Of a stretch of 64,000 nt of DNA, positions 47,701 to 56,270 are shown one piece after another; position 1 is the first letter of the stretch; each line of letters starts with the position of its first letter. The stretch comes from Oryzisolibacter propanilivorax (GTDB lineage Bacteria > Pseudomonadota > Gammaproteobacteria > Burkholderiales > Burkholderiaceae_C). The notes beneath the pieces are model-generated. The model was not told the DNA's origin. It was given only the letters and a program-made list of their open reading frames with translations, and searched no databases. A program made the translations under genes and the position numbers. The stretch lies in assembly GCF_900103645.1 (NCBI RefSeq), contig NZ_FNHP01000008.1:1-64000 (forward strand). Direction: 5' to 3'.

Positions 47701-47969
47701 CCGGGCTGGGTGGTCAGCTTTCCGCTGACCGGGTCGATGCGGAACTCGGGCGTGAGCGAGTTGCCGCGCGTGGCGCTGGGCGTGGTAGTGCCGGCGCTGC
47801 CGGTCATCAATCCCTTGGCGCCCTTGGCGACCACTTCGCCATAGCCGGCGGCAAAGGCCGTCAGGCCACCGGCGACGGCGCCGCCGCGCAGCAGCAGGCG
47901 GCGACGGCGCACGTCGGGCTCTTGGGCTTCAGGCGTGGGGGCGGTGCGGGGGGGCTTCTTGTCGGTCAT
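44781..47969 (-). CDS. ttrA: Tetrathionate reductase subunit A (molybdopterin)
   Basis: This 1062-residue molybdopterin oxidoreductase has a twin-arginine-type signal (RRRRLLLRGGAVAGG), [4Fe-4S] cysteines in SSCLGCWTQCGVRV (Cys98, Cys101, Cys105) and SCARGS (Cys161), a probable Mo-ligand Cys in GAYCGQTYR and the TtrA length. It reduces tetrathionate, or a related oxyanion, on the periplasmic side and passes electrons via TtrB from TtrC. I chose the ATG at 47969 because GGAAAGAGAG precedes it; the ATG at 47987 has no ribosome site. Gene order ttrB-ttrC-ttrA is as in Salmonella. Arsenate- or selenate-type relatives remain an alternative. Confidence 0.82.
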   Translation of the reverse strand: MTDKKPPRTAPTPEAQEPDVRRRRLLLRGGAVAGGLTAFAAGYGEVVAKGAKGLMTGSAGTTTPSATRGNSLTPEFRIDPVSGKLTTQPGQVVSPSSCLGCWTQCGVRVRVDTHKGEIIRIAGNPYHPLATTNAAPMGAPVREVYAMLGGDHGLEGRATSCARGSAMLEHQTSPYRVRTPLKRVGPRGSGQWQSISFEQLIQEVCHGGDLFGEGHVDGLKQIRDVKTLIDEANPEYGPKSNQLVFTDASNEGRTPLIKRFAGPAFGTVNFANHGAYCGQTYRVGTAAALGNIPGMPHGKPDWKNSRFGLFLGTAPAQAGNPFQRMGRELAEARSREDNSYQYVVISPILPTSSSHAAGDNNRWIPIKPTTDLALAMALIRWIIDHERYDARFLSQPGPVAMAAAGEASWSNATHLLINDPKHPRHGQFLRGADIGLPLPAPVDEKTPAEDVYVVQLADGSLSAHTTAQPAEIFVERSFTLPRAADATEDPAPVAVCSSLVMLRTEARRKTIQEYSDICGVPVAEIEDLAREFTSHGKRAVANSHGGTMSGSGFYTAYAIAMLNNLIGNLNVKGGWVMDAGPFGPFGPGPRYNFAKFDGQVKPTGVSLSRTRFPYEKTSEFKRKKEAGQNPYPARAPWYPAPGNMSSEMVAAGLLGYPYPLKAWINHMANPVYSIAGFEHAVVPSIKDVKKLPLFVSVDPFINETSALADYIVPDTVTYESWGIGAPWADVIAKTSTVRWPVVEPATARTADGRPVNLESFLFAIAKELELPGFGKGGMSTKDGEPVDLECAEDFYVRGISNIAYQAGRPVPEASDDDIEITGLARWMPEVQKRLKDEEVRRVAMVMSRGGRFDTVDESWKDDHIKAAYKFPVQIWHEGLAKMRHSMTGERYMGCPTWFPTRFADGSAMREHYPESEWPLTMSSYKSNLMSSMSIGVKRLRQVHPHNPISLHKEDAARFGIANGDAIEVSTPGARVQGVALVRSGVARGTVAIEYGYGHRQLGAAAHRIDGKETAHNPQHAQGVNLNDLGFTDPTRPEKDNVWIDWVSGAVVRQGLPVRVRKV

Positions 47970-48078
47970 GGAGGACTCTCTTTCCATCGGGGATGCGCGG
48001 GCAGAAAGCTATGTTTTCAGTAGCTGCAGGCGCTTGTTGTTCATGGGTGCAGGGCGGTTTTGATGCGTGCTGGCTTCA

Positions 48079-48188
48079 CTCCCTCTCCCCGTGGGGGAAA
48101 GGGCGGGGGTGAGGGCCGGTTCGGGCGCCGCGCCCGCTGCCGGCCGCCACCCTCACCCCCGCCCTCTCCCGCCAGCGGGAGAGGGAGC
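48079..48188. repeat. REP-like inverted pair between ttrC and ttrA
   Basis: Two complementary blocks (about 48079-48116 with CCCTCTCCCC and GGGCGGGGGTGAGGG, and 48148-48188 with CCCTCACCCCCGCCCTCTCC) can fold into a large hairpin. The same element type recurs at 44396-44516. It lies in the 237-base gap between the two ttr genes and may stabilise or attenuate the upstream message. Confidence 0.7.
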
Positions 48189-48206
48189 CAGAGGCGGGCG
48201 CCAGGC

Positions 48207-49259
48207 TCATGCGGCGGCGCGTTGCAGCGCTGGCTGCTGGCGCGACGGCCACACTTCCAGCGCCCAGCTGGCCGCAGCCACCAGCGCCACGCACAGGCCC
48301 AGCACGCCCAGCATGCCCATCAGCCCGTCGCTGCCCAGCGGCATGCTGTACAGGTACAGGCCGGCGCCGAACTTGGGCACGCCCTGTACGCTCATGAACA
48401 GCGCCCAGCGGAAGGCCCAGGCCGAGGCGGCCAGGCCCAGGCCCAGGACCAGGGTGTAGCCGCGGCGGTCCAGGCGCCACTTGCCGCGCACCAGCGCCGC
48501 CATCACCGCCACGCCGCCGATGGCCGACAGCAGCATGCCGTCGCGCCAGACCGGGAACTGGCGCACCAGGCGCAGCGCGGCGTCGAACGAGGCGTTGCCG
48601 CCCATCAAGCCGGTGGCCGCCCACAACAAGGCGACCAGCACCAGCGCGGCGGCCAGCCACAGGCCGATGGCGCGCAGCAGCTGCAGGCTGATCGCATCAG
48701 GCCGCTGGTGCGCGGGCAGAAAGCGCTCCAGGATGAAGGCCACGCCCACGGCAGCCAGCCAGCCGGTCAGCGCCAGGTTGATCGGCACCCACAGCGTGTT
48801 CCACAGCGGGCGCGCGCGCACCACCATCATCTCGGCGCCGGTGTAGAGCGTGATGCTCAACGCCGACAGCACCAGCAGCGGCGCCAGCAGCCGCAGCCAC
48901 TGCACGCGCCCCAGCCACCAGGCAGCGCAGGCCGCCAGCGACAGGCCGATGAAGGCCGGCAGCAGCAGCGCGCCCACCGACATCCACGACCAGGGCGTGA
49001 AGTGGGCGTAGAAGTGCCAGAAGCGAAACGGCTGGTGCAGGTCGGCCAGCAGCGACACCGGCGCGGCAATGGCGCTCACGGCCAGCACCAGCACGGCGGT
49101 GGGCAGCAGGCGGCGCAGGCGCGTGCCCGCGCTGCCGTAGCTGCAGGCGGCCACCAGCAGCGCCGCTCCGGTGGCCACGCCGACCAGGAAGAAATATTGC
49201 ACCGCCCAGGGCAGCCAAGCCACGTCGTAGGCGGGGGTGAGCAGTTCGGTGATCTGCAT
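48207..49259 (-). CDS. ttrC: Tetrathionate reductase subunit C (NrfD/PsrC membrane protein)
   Basis: This 350-residue polytopic protein has about nine to ten hydrophobic helices and belongs to the NrfD/PsrC family, the quinol-oxidising membrane anchor of periplasmic Mo-enzymes. The conserved region includes FFLVGVATGAALLVAAC near the start and LHQPFRFWHFYAHFTPWSW. It was started at the ATG (MQITELL) at 49259, 31 bases after the ttrB stop. Upstream in-frame codons only read the gap to ttrB. Confidence 0.85.
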   Translation of the reverse strand: MQITELLTPAYDVAWLPWAVQYFFLVGVATGAALLVAACSYGSAGTRLRRLLPTAVLVLAVSAIAAPVSLLADLHQPFRFWHFYAHFTPWSWMSVGALLLPAFIGLSLAACAAWWLGRVQWLRLLAPLLVLSALSITLYTGAEMMVVRARPLWNTLWVPINLALTGWLAAVGVAFILERFLPAHQRPDAISLQLLRAIGLWLAAALVLVALLWAATGLMGGNASFDAALRLVRQFPVWRDGMLLSAIGGVAVMAALVRGKWRLDRRGYTLVLGLGLAASAWAFRWALFMSVQGVPKFGAGLYLYSMPLGSDGLMGMLGVLGLCVALVAAASWALEVWPSRQQPALQRAAA

Positions 49260-49290
49260 GGGGTCCTCTCTTGTCTTGTGCTGCGCTCGG

Positions 49291-50100
49291 TCAGTGCTCG
49301 GCCACCAGGCGCACGCTGGCCTGGCCGTCGACACCGTTGACGAACTCGTCGGGCAGGCCGATGTAGAACACGCGCGGCTCGGTCTTCATGCCAGGTTTCA
49401 GCACCTTGGTGCCTTCCTTGTGCGCGGCCATGCGGCGGTTGATTTCGCTGTTTGGGTCGTTCAGGTCGCCGATGACGCGCGCGCCGCCGACGCAGCTCTC
49501 CACGCAGGCCGGCAGCAGGCCGACCTCCAGCCGGTGCTCGCAGAAGGTGCACTTGTCGGCGGTCTGCGTCTCGTGGTTGATGAAGCGCGCGTCGTACGGG
49601 CAGGCCTGCACGCAGTAGCCGCAGCCCACGCAGCGCTCGTTGTCCACCAGCACGATGCCGTCGGTGCGCTGGAACGTGGCCTGCACCGGGCACACCGGCA
49701 CGCAAGGCGGCTCCTCGCAGTGGTTGCACAGGCGCGGCAGGCTGACCATGGCGGGCATGGAGCCGTCGGGCTTGTCGATCTCGTACTGCAGCACCGTGGT
49801 GCGGAACTGGCCGATGGGCGGCTGGTTCTCCACTGAGCAGCTCACCGTGCACGCCTGGCAGCCGATGCACTTGCGGATGTCCACCAGCATGCCAAAGCGC
49901 TTGCCTTTCATGCCGGGGCGGCGCGGCGGCTGGGTGGTGCCGGGCAGGCTGACGGCAGCGGCCGGGCCGGCGGCGGCGGTGAGGCCGAAGGCGGTGGCCA
50001 GGCCGACCAGTTCCTGCAGGAAGGTGCGCTTGGTGGCCGGGGCGGAAAGGGGCGTCTCAGGGCGTGGGGCAGAGATATGGTCGGGCATCGGGGTATTCAC
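49291..50100 (-). CDS. ttrB: Tetrathionate reductase subunit B (4Fe-4S ferredoxin)
   Basis: The 269-residue protein holds four ferredoxin-like cysteine clusters (CIGCQACTVSC, CNHCEEPPCVPVC, CVGCGYCVQAC and CTFCEHR with ACVESC). An N-terminal signal (KRTFLQELVGLATAFG) could be Tat-dependent. It transfers electrons from TtrC to TtrA in the periplasm. A GTG at 50100 gives the longest frame; the ATG at 50088 is an equally good start, with AAAGAG 12 bases upstream. It is the first gene of the operon, behind an FNR-like promoter. Confidence 0.87.
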   Translation of the reverse strand: MNTPMPDHISAPRPETPLSAPATKRTFLQELVGLATAFGLTAAAGPAAAVSLPGTTQPPRRPGMKGKRFGMLVDIRKCIGCQACTVSCSVENQPPIGQFRTTVLQYEIDKPDGSMPAMVSLPRLCNHCEEPPCVPVCPVQATFQRTDGIVLVDNERCVGCGYCVQACPYDARFINHETQTADKCTFCEHRLEVGLLPACVESCVGGARVIGDLNDPNSEINRRMAAHKEGTKVLKPGMKTEPRVFYIGLPDEFVNGVDGQASVRLVAEH

Positions 50101-50123
50101 TCTTTATTCAATGCGTGACCCCG

Positions 50124-50164
50124 ATTATGGTGATTTGCTCGGATTATTTATTGACGACAATCAA
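50124..50164 (-). promoter_or_regulatory. FNR/Anr-type promoter of the ttrBCA operon
   Basis: Minus-strand reading gives TTGATTGTCGTCAA (50151-50164), 9 of 10 defined bases of the FNR consensus TTGAT-N4-ATCAA. A CATAAT -10 follows (50124-50129), starting about 28 bases from the box centre. That spacing fits a class II FNR site at -41.5 and a start point near 50116, just ahead of ttrB. Anaerobic induction is inferred. Confidence 0.7.
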
Positions 50165-50275
50165 GCGCGGACTTGGATATTCAGGATGCATTCTATAATG
50201 AAAACCTTCCATATTAATATCCAAGCATTAACGCAATATTAAGGCGCCAGAAATCTCGAATGGATTTCCCTGAGA

Positions 50276-50686
50276 TTATCGATTGGCGGCGGTTTCGGGG
50301 ATTTTCGCAATCACCTTGATTTCAAAATGGAAACCCGACAGCCAGGTCGCGCCGACGCCGGTCAGCGCCGGGTAGGGCGCCTCGCCCCAGTGCTGCAGCA
50401 CCACGTCCCATACCGCCTGCAGGTGCTGCTGCGGATCGACGACGAACACCGTTACGTCGATCACATCCTGGAAGGTGCAACCGGCGGCATGCAATACCGC
50501 ATTCAAATGCGCGAATGCCAAGCGTACCTGCGTGGGTACATGCGGCTCGGGCGATCCATCCTTGCGGCTGCCAACCTGGCCAGAGACGAACAGCAGGCCA
50601 TGGGCGCGAATGGCAGGTGAATAATGGTTGCGCTCGTACAGCGTCTGGGGGCCGGCGGGAAATACCGCATCGCGTTGCTGGGGCAT
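50276..50686 (-). CDS. RidA-family enamine/imine deaminase
   Basis: The 136-residue cytoplasmic protein belongs to the RidA/YjgF family, with SGQVGSRKDGSPE and VIDVTVFVVDPQQHLQ. The C-terminal part reads PALTGVGATWLSGFHFEIKV. Family members hydrolyse reactive enamines from PLP enzymes, though the canonical Arg of RidA is not clear here. It is transcribed away from a LysR-type gene, so it is likely its target. The 3' end is 112 bases from the ttrB FNR-like site. Confidence 0.85.
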   Translation of the reverse strand: MPQQRDAVFPAGPQTLYERNHYSPAIRAHGLLFVSGQVGSRKDGSPEPHVPTQVRLAFAHLNAVLHAAGCTFQDVIDVTVFVVDPQQHLQAVWDVVLQHWGEAPYPALTGVGATWLSGFHFEIKVIAKIPETAANR

Positions 50687-50817
50687 GGAGGTCGGACTTT
50701 CAATATATCAAGAGAAAACCGACTGTAGGAAGCTTCGGCACCGGCATCAATGCGCCATCGCGCGCAACAGTGTTCGCGCTCGGAGGACAATCCGGCGCTT
50801 TGCCTTGTGGAGGTGGC

Positions 50818-51755
50818 ATGGACCGTTTCGATGCCCTGCAGGCCTTTGCGCGCGTGGTCGAAACCGGCAGCTTCACGCGCGCCGCGCAGACCCTGCACCT
50901 GGGCCGTGCCAGCGTGTCGCAGTTGGTGCAGCAGCTGGAGGCGCGCCTGCGCGGGCGCCTGCTGCACCGCACCACGCGCCGCGTGCAGGTCACGCCCGAG
51001 GGGCAGGCGTACTACGAGCGCGTGGTGCGCCTGCTGGCCGACCTGCACGCCGCCGATGCGGCCATCGCCGGCGCGGCCGTGCAGCCGGCCGGGCGGCTGC
51101 GCGTGGACGTGCCCGGGCCGCTGGCGCGGCACGTGCTGGTGCCGGCGCTGCCCGAACTGCTCGACGCCTTCCCGGCGCTGCACATCGAGATGGGTGTGAG
51201 CGACCGCGCGGTCGATCTGTTGGCCGCCGGCGTCGACTGCGTGGTGCGCGGCGGCGCCATAGCCAACCCGGCGCTGGTGGCGCGGCGCGTGGGCGAGCTG
51301 CCGCTGGGCGTTTTCGCCGCACCGGCCTATCTGGCGCGCGTGGGCCTGCCGGAACACCCCGCCGCCCTGGCCGACAGCGGCCACGCCATGGTCGCGCTGG
51401 CCTGGGCGCCCGGCGGTGCGCCGCTGCTGCCGGTGCTGGAGCGCGCGGGTGAGCGCGTGGCCGTGCGCCTGCCGCACCGGCTGGTGCTGGACGATGCCTG
51501 CGCCAGCCTGGCCGCCGGCGTGGCCGGGCTGGGCCTGGTCTGGTTGCCGCATTTCCTGGCGGCGGAGATACGCTGGCGCGGGGCGCGCTGGTGCCGGTCC
51601 TCGCGGACTGGCGCCAGCCCGCCATGTCGCTGTATGCCGCCTACCCGGCGAACCGCCACCCCGGCGCGCGGGTGCAGGTGTTCATCGACTGGGTGGCGCG
51701 GGTGCTGGCGCGCGCCGCGCTGGCACCGCAGCCGTTGGCGCTATCGAAGGAATAG
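50818..51755 (+). pseudogene. LysR-type regulator with a C-terminal frameshift
   Basis: The N-terminus is a normal LysR helix-turn-helix (RFDALQAFARVVETGSFTRA, then RRVQVTPEGQAYYERVVRL) and the effector domain is intact to about residue 252 (LVWLPHFLAAEIR). Near 51571-51582 the frame shifts: a second frame resumes with GALVPVLADWRQ and continues to a TAG at 51753-51755. Read without a correction, the protein instead ends in a Cys/Arg-rich tail at 51801. A one-base deletion is the simplest explanation, though a sequencing error is possible. It is divergent from the ridA gene, its probable target. Confidence 0.72.
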
Positions 51756-51783
51756 CTGTCAGCCCTTGGTATTCAAGGGCTGG
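51740..51783. repeat. Dispersed palindromic motif copy overlapping the lysR stop
   Basis: The palindrome CAGCCCTTGG..CAAGGGCTG follows GAATAGCTG, and the TAG stop of the frameshifted lysR remnant lies inside the copy. It is the clearest member of the family also seen at 40955-40985, 53813-53837 and 61377-61435. Confidence 0.55.
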
Positions 51784-51826
51784 AGGCGGTTTCCACCATG
51801 AAATTCGCCAACATGCCGTACAACCC

Positions 51827-54800
51827 TCAGGCCAGCGTCATCAGGCTGGCGTTGCCGCCGGCGGCGGCGGTGTTGACGCTCAGCGCGCGCTCCAGCACCA
51901 GCCGGGGCAGGGCCGCCAGGGCATCGTCCAGGCCGCGCACACGCGCCAGGCCGACCAGCGCGCCGGGCCGCTCGGCCAGGGCCTGCAGCGTAGCGGCGGT
52001 GTGGGCGTCGTCGCCGTCCAGCAGCACGGCGCCGATGTCCGCGCCGCGCCAGTCCTGCACCAAGGTGATGCGCGCCTGCACGGCGGCCGGCAGCGCCGCC
52101 CGCAACGCGGCGGCGCCGGCGTCGGCCGGCCACAGAGCGCTGGCGCCCACGGCCAGCACGCTGGCCAGCAACCGCAGGCGCGCCGCGTCGCTGGCGGGCT
52201 CGGCCAGGCAGGGCACGGCGGCGCGCGGCGGCAGGTGGTAGTCGTTGCGCTCGCCGGTCGGGCCGGGCAGCCGCGCCGACAGGCCAGCGCACGACGCCGC
52301 GGCCAGTGCCGCGCAGCTCTGCGCCAGCGCCGGCTCGCCGTGCGTACCCAGCCAGACCTGCAGCGCTCGCAGCGGCGCCAGCAGGTCGGCCTGGGCGCCG
52401 TCCTGCACCGGCTGCGCCGCCGTGTGGCCGATGGCCGCGCGCGCGGCGCCGGGCGGGTACGCCGCCAGCAGGCGCAGCAGATAGAGCGGCCCGCCGGCCT
52501 TCGGGCCGGTGCCCGACAAGCCCTCGCCGCCGAAGGGCTGCACGCCGACCACGGCGCCCACCAAGTTGCGGTTCACATACAGGTTACCGGCACATGCGCT
52601 GGCCGCCACGCGCGCCACGGTCTCGTCAATGCGCGTGTGCAGCCCTTGAGTCAGGCCGTAGCCGGTGGCGTTGATCTGCGCCAGCAGCGTGGGCAGCGCG
52701 TCCTGCGCGTAGCGCACGACGTGCAGCACCGGCCCGAAAACCTCGCGGCCCAGTTCGGCCACGCGGTCCAGCTCAATCAGCGTGGGCGGCACGAAGGTGC
52801 CGCGTTCTGTATCGGCCGGCAGAGCGCCCTGCAGCACGCGCCGTCCTGTAGCGCGGCGGCGCGCGATGTAATCCTGGATGGCGCCCTGCGCCTCGGCGTC
52901 GATGACCGGCCCGACATCGGTCGCCAGCCGCGCCGGGTCGCCCACGCGCAGCTCGGCCAGCGCGCCGCGCAGCATGGCCAGCGTGCGCTCGGCGCCGTCC
53001 TGCTGCAGGCACAGCACGCGCAGCGCCGAGCAGCGCTGGCCAGCGCTGTCGAAGGCCGAGGCCAGCACGTCGGCCACCACCTGCTCGGGCAGGGCGGAGG
53101 AATCGACGATCAGCGCGTTCTGCCCGCCGGTCTCGGCCACCAGCGGCACCGGCTGGCCGTGGGCGCCCAGGCGCTGCGCCAGCGTGCGCTGCAGCAGCCG
53201 CGCGACCTCGGTCGAGCCGGTGAACAGCACGCCCTGCACGCGCGCGTCCGCCACCAGCTGCGTGCCGACGGTGTCGCCCGCGCCGGGCAGCAGCTGCAGC
53301 GCGCCGCGCGGGATGCCGGCGGCGTGCAGCAGGCGCACGGCCTCGTGGGCGACGAGCGGCGTCTGCTCGGCCGGCTTGGCCAGCACCACGTTGCCCGCGG
53401 CCAGCGCCGCTGCCACCTGGCCCACAAAGATGGCCAGCGGGAAGTTCCAGGGGCTGATGCAGGCCACCGGGCCCAGCGGCAGGTAGCCGGCGTTGTCGAA
53501 CTGGGCCTCGACCTGCGCGGCGTAGTAACGCAGGAAGTCCACTGCCTCGCGCAGCTCGGCCACGGCGTTGGCGGCGGTCTTGCCGGCCTCGCGCACCAGC
53601 AGGGGCAGGAAATGCAACGCCTCGGCCTCCAGCCGGTCGGCGGCAGTGCGCAGCAGCGCGGCGCGTTCGGTGGCGGGCGTCGCGGCCCACAGGGGCTGCG
53701 CGCCAACGGCGGCGGCCAGGGCGGCGTCCACGTCGGCGGCCTCCGCTTCGCGCACTTGGCCGACGCAGTCGGCATGGTCCGCCGGATTGCGCACCTGCAC
53801 GGGGCTTTTCGCTATTGTTTCAATAGCTGGAGGCCTGTGATCCATATGGGCCAGAGGCCGATTTGGCTCATGAATCGAATCTGGAGCTTGCGCCACCAGC
53901 GGCGCGGCTTCGACAGCCCGTCTGCGGCTTTCGCCCAGCGCCTGCTCCAGCGCGCGCAGCACCGGCGGCGACGCCAGGTCCCAGCCGCGCGCGTTGGCGC
54001 GCACCGCGCCGTACAGCGCACGCGGCAGCGGGATGCGCGGGTGCGGCAGGCCGGCCACGCCGCCGTCCTGCGCCGCCTGTGCATCGACGGCGGCCACGGG
54101 GTCCTCCACCAGCGCTTCCAGCGGCAGGCCGGCGTCGGCCACGCGGTTCACGAACGAGGTGTTGGCGCCGTTCTCCAGCAGCCGGCGCACCAGGTAGGCC
54201 AGCAGCGTCTCGTGCGTGCCCACCGGGGCGTAGATGCGGCACGGGCGCTGGGGCACGACCTGCTCGTACAGCGGCTCGCCCATGCCGTGCAGGCACTGGA
54301 ACTCGTACTGGCCGGGCTGCCAGCGCTGCGGGCCGGCCATTTCCCTGACGCTGGCCAGGGTCTGCGCGTTGTGCGTGGCGAACTGCGGATAGATGGCATC
54401 CGGCGCAGCCAGCAGCTTCTGCGCGCAGGCCAGGTAGGCCACGTCGGTGTGTGCCTTGCGGGTGTAGACCGGGTAGTCCGCAAGGCCTTCCACCTGCGCG
54501 CGCTTGATCTCGCTGTCCCAGTACGCGCCCTTGACCAGCCGCACCATCAGCCGGTGACCGCTGCGCCGCGCCAGGGCGACAAGCCAGTCGAGCACGGCCG
54601 GGCAGCGCTTCTGGTAGGCCTGCACCACGAAGCCGATGCCGTCGAAACCGGCCAGCGATGGCTCGGCGCACAGGCGCTTGAGCAGGTCCAGCGACAGCTC
54701 CAGCCGGTCGGCTTCCTCGGCGTCGATGTTCAGGCCGATGCCGTACTGGCGCGCCAGTTGCGCCAGGCTCAGCAGGCGCGGGTACAGCTCGTCCATCACA

Positions 54801-55654
54801 CGCCGCCACTGCGCCATCTGGTAGCGCGGGTGCAGCGCGCTGAGCTTGATGGAGATGCCCGGGCCGTCGTACACGCCGCGCCCGGCGCTGGCGCGGCCGA
54901 TGGCGTGGATGGCGTCCACGTAGGCCTGCTGGTAGCGCGCCGCGTCATCGGCGGTCAGCGCGGCCTCGCCCAGCATGTCGTAGGAATGGCGAAAGCCGCG
55001 CGCCTCCAGCTTCTGCGCGCGCGCCAGCGCCTCGGCGATGGTCTGGCCGGTGACGAACTGCTCGCCCATCAGGCGCATGGCCACATCAACGCCTTTGCGG
55101 ATCAACGGCTCGCCGCCGCGTGCGGTGAGGCGGCGCAGTGTGTCCTTCAGCCCTGATTCGCTGTGCGTGGCCACCAGCCGCCCGGTCAGCAGCAGCCCCC
55201 AGGTGGCGGCGTTGACGAACAGCGACGGGCTGCGCCCCAAGTGCGCGGCCCAGTCGCCGCTGCCGACCTTGTCGCGGATCAGCGCGTCGCGCGTGGCGGC
55301 GTCGGGGATGCGCAAGAGGGCTTCGGCCAGGCACATCAGCGCCACGCCCTCGTGCGAGGACAGGGCGAACTGCTGCAACAGGGCCTGCACCAGCCCGGCG
55401 CGGCCGCCGTCCTGCTCGCGCTCGCGCAGGCCGCGCCCCAGTGCCAGGGCGCGCTCCTGCACCGCCTGCTGCAGGGCGGGCGGCAGGCGCGCGGCGGCCA
55501 GCAGCGGCGCCAGCGCTGCGGGTTCAGGCGGGCGGCAGGCGGCAGTGATGGCGCGGCGCAGCGGGTCGGTATCCGGCGGGCGCGGAAAGAACGCGGGCTG
55601 CGCGGCCGCAGCGCAGGCGTGCGGGTCGTGGGCGGGGGCGGCGTGGGTGTCCAT
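51827..55654 (-). CDS. putA: PutA bifunctional proline dehydrogenase / P5C dehydrogenase
   Basis: The 1275-residue enzyme oxidises proline to glutamate in two steps. The proline dehydrogenase half is recognisable at about residues 90-480 (SIKLSALHPRY, VRLVKGAYWDSEIKRAQ, CLHGMGEPLYEQV, PVGTHETLLAYLVRRLL). The glutamate-semialdehyde dehydrogenase half spans about 650-1080 (SPWNFPLAIFVGQ, ETGGQNALIVD, catalytic Cys in SAGQRCSALRVL). A further C-terminal region follows. There is no N-terminal ribbon-helix-helix domain, so it does not repress itself; the divergent Lrp-type gene is the likely regulator. The linker between domains contains a short stretch (53813-53837) derived from the dispersed palindromic motif. 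Confidence 0.93.
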   Translation of the reverse strand: MDTHAAPAHDPHACAAAAQPAFFPRPPDTDPLRRAITAACRPPEPAALAPLLAAARLPPALQQAVQERALALGRGLREREQDGGRAGLVQALLQQFALSSHEGVALMCLAEALLRIPDAATRDALIRDKVGSGDWAAHLGRSPSLFVNAATWGLLLTGRLVATHSESGLKDTLRRLTARGGEPLIRKGVDVAMRLMGEQFVTGQTIAEALARAQKLEARGFRHSYDMLGEAALTADDAARYQQAYVDAIHAIGRASAGRGVYDGPGISIKLSALHPRYQMAQWRRVMDELYPRLLSLAQLARQYGIGLNIDAEEADRLELSLDLLKRLCAEPSLAGFDGIGFVVQAYQKRCPAVLDWLVALARRSGHRLMVRLVKGAYWDSEIKRAQVEGLADYPVYTRKAHTDVAYLACAQKLLAAPDAIYPQFATHNAQTLASVREMAGPQRWQPGQYEFQCLHGMGEPLYEQVVPQRPCRIYAPVGTHETLLAYLVRRLLENGANTSFVNRVADAGLPLEALVEDPVAAVDAQAAQDGGVAGLPHPRIPLPRALYGAVRANARGWDLASPPVLRALEQALGESRRRAVEAAPLVAQAPDSIHEPNRPLAHMDHRPPAIETIAKSPVQVRNPADHADCVGQVREAEAADVDAALAAAVGAQPLWAATPATERAALLRTAADRLEAEALHFLPLLVREAGKTAANAVAELREAVDFLRYYAAQVEAQFDNAGYLPLGPVACISPWNFPLAIFVGQVAAALAAGNVVLAKPAEQTPLVAHEAVRLLHAAGIPRGALQLLPGAGDTVGTQLVADARVQGVLFTGSTEVARLLQRTLAQRLGAHGQPVPLVAETGGQNALIVDSSALPEQVVADVLASAFDSAGQRCSALRVLCLQQDGAERTLAMLRGALAELRVGDPARLATDVGPVIDAEAQGAIQDYIARRRATGRRVLQGALPADTERGTFVPPTLIELDRVAELGREVFGPVLHVVRYAQDALPTLLAQINATGYGLTQGLHTRIDETVARVAASACAGNLYVNRNLVGAVVGVQPFGGEGLSGTGPKAGGPLYLLRLLAAYPPGAARAAIGHTAAQPVQDGAQADLLAPLRALQVWLGTHGEPALAQSCAALAAASCAGLSARLPGPTGERNDYHLPPRAAVPCLAEPASDAARLRLLASVLAVGASALWPADAGAAALRAALPAAVQARITLVQDWRGADIGAVLLDGDDAHTAATLQALAERPGALVGLARVRGLDDALAALPRLVLERALSVNTAAAGGNASLMTLA

Positions 55655-55724
55655 GGCCGGATCATCGGCAAAGGCCGCTCGAATGAATCACCAAAATCGT
55701 GCCAAGCAACCGAATAATCCGTAC

Positions 55725-56204
55725 ATGAAAGCCGACATCGCCGAAGGTCTGGACCGTGTGGACCTGCGCATCCTGAAGATCCTGCAGGCCGACGGGCGGC
55801 TGTCCAACCTGAAGCTGGCCGAGGCGGTGGCGCTGTCGCCGACGGCAGTGCTGGCGCGCGTGCAGCGGCTGGTGCGGGATGGCTTCATCCTCGGCTACGA
55901 GGCGCGGCTGAACCCCCTGAAGCTGGGCGCGGGCATGCTGGTCTTCGTCGAGGTGCTGCTGGACCGCACCACGCCCAATGTGTTCGAGCAGTTCAAGGCA
56001 GCGGTGCAGGTACACCCCGAGATCATGGAATGCCACATGGTCGCGGGCGGCTTCGACTACCTGCTCAAGACTCGCACCGCCGACATGGCGGCCTACCGCC
56101 AGTTCGCCGGCGAAGTGCTGTGGCAGCTGCCGGGCGTGCGCGAGACGCGCACCTACGCGGTGATGGAAGAGGTCAAGCACTCGCACCAACTGCACTTGGG
56201 CTGA
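55725..56204 (+). CDS. Lrp/AsnC-family regulator, likely of putA
   Basis: The 159-residue protein has an AsnC-type helix-turn-helix (LDRVDLRILKILQADGRLS through SPTAVLARVQRLV) and a C-terminal ligand-binding RAM domain (MLVFVEVLLDRT, then MECHMVAGGFDYLLKTRT). It is divergent from putA with about 70 bases between starts. That organisation is typical of proline-responsive Lrp-like activators such as PutR. I chose the ATG at 55725; an earlier ATG at 55683 would leave only 28 bases for both promoters. Confidence 0.87.
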   Translation: MKADIAEGLDRVDLRILKILQADGRLSNLKLAEAVALSPTAVLARVQRLVRDGFILGYEARLNPLKLGAGMLVFVEVLLDRTTPNVFEQFKAAVQVHPEIMECHMVAGGFDYLLKTRTADMAAYRQFAGEVLWQLPGVRETRTYAVMEEVKHSHQLHLG

Positions 56205-56270
56205 GCGCCTGCAGGCCAGCCGCGCCGGGCCAGCATAATCAGCCATCCCTCGGCTTTGCTGCGAGACGCC

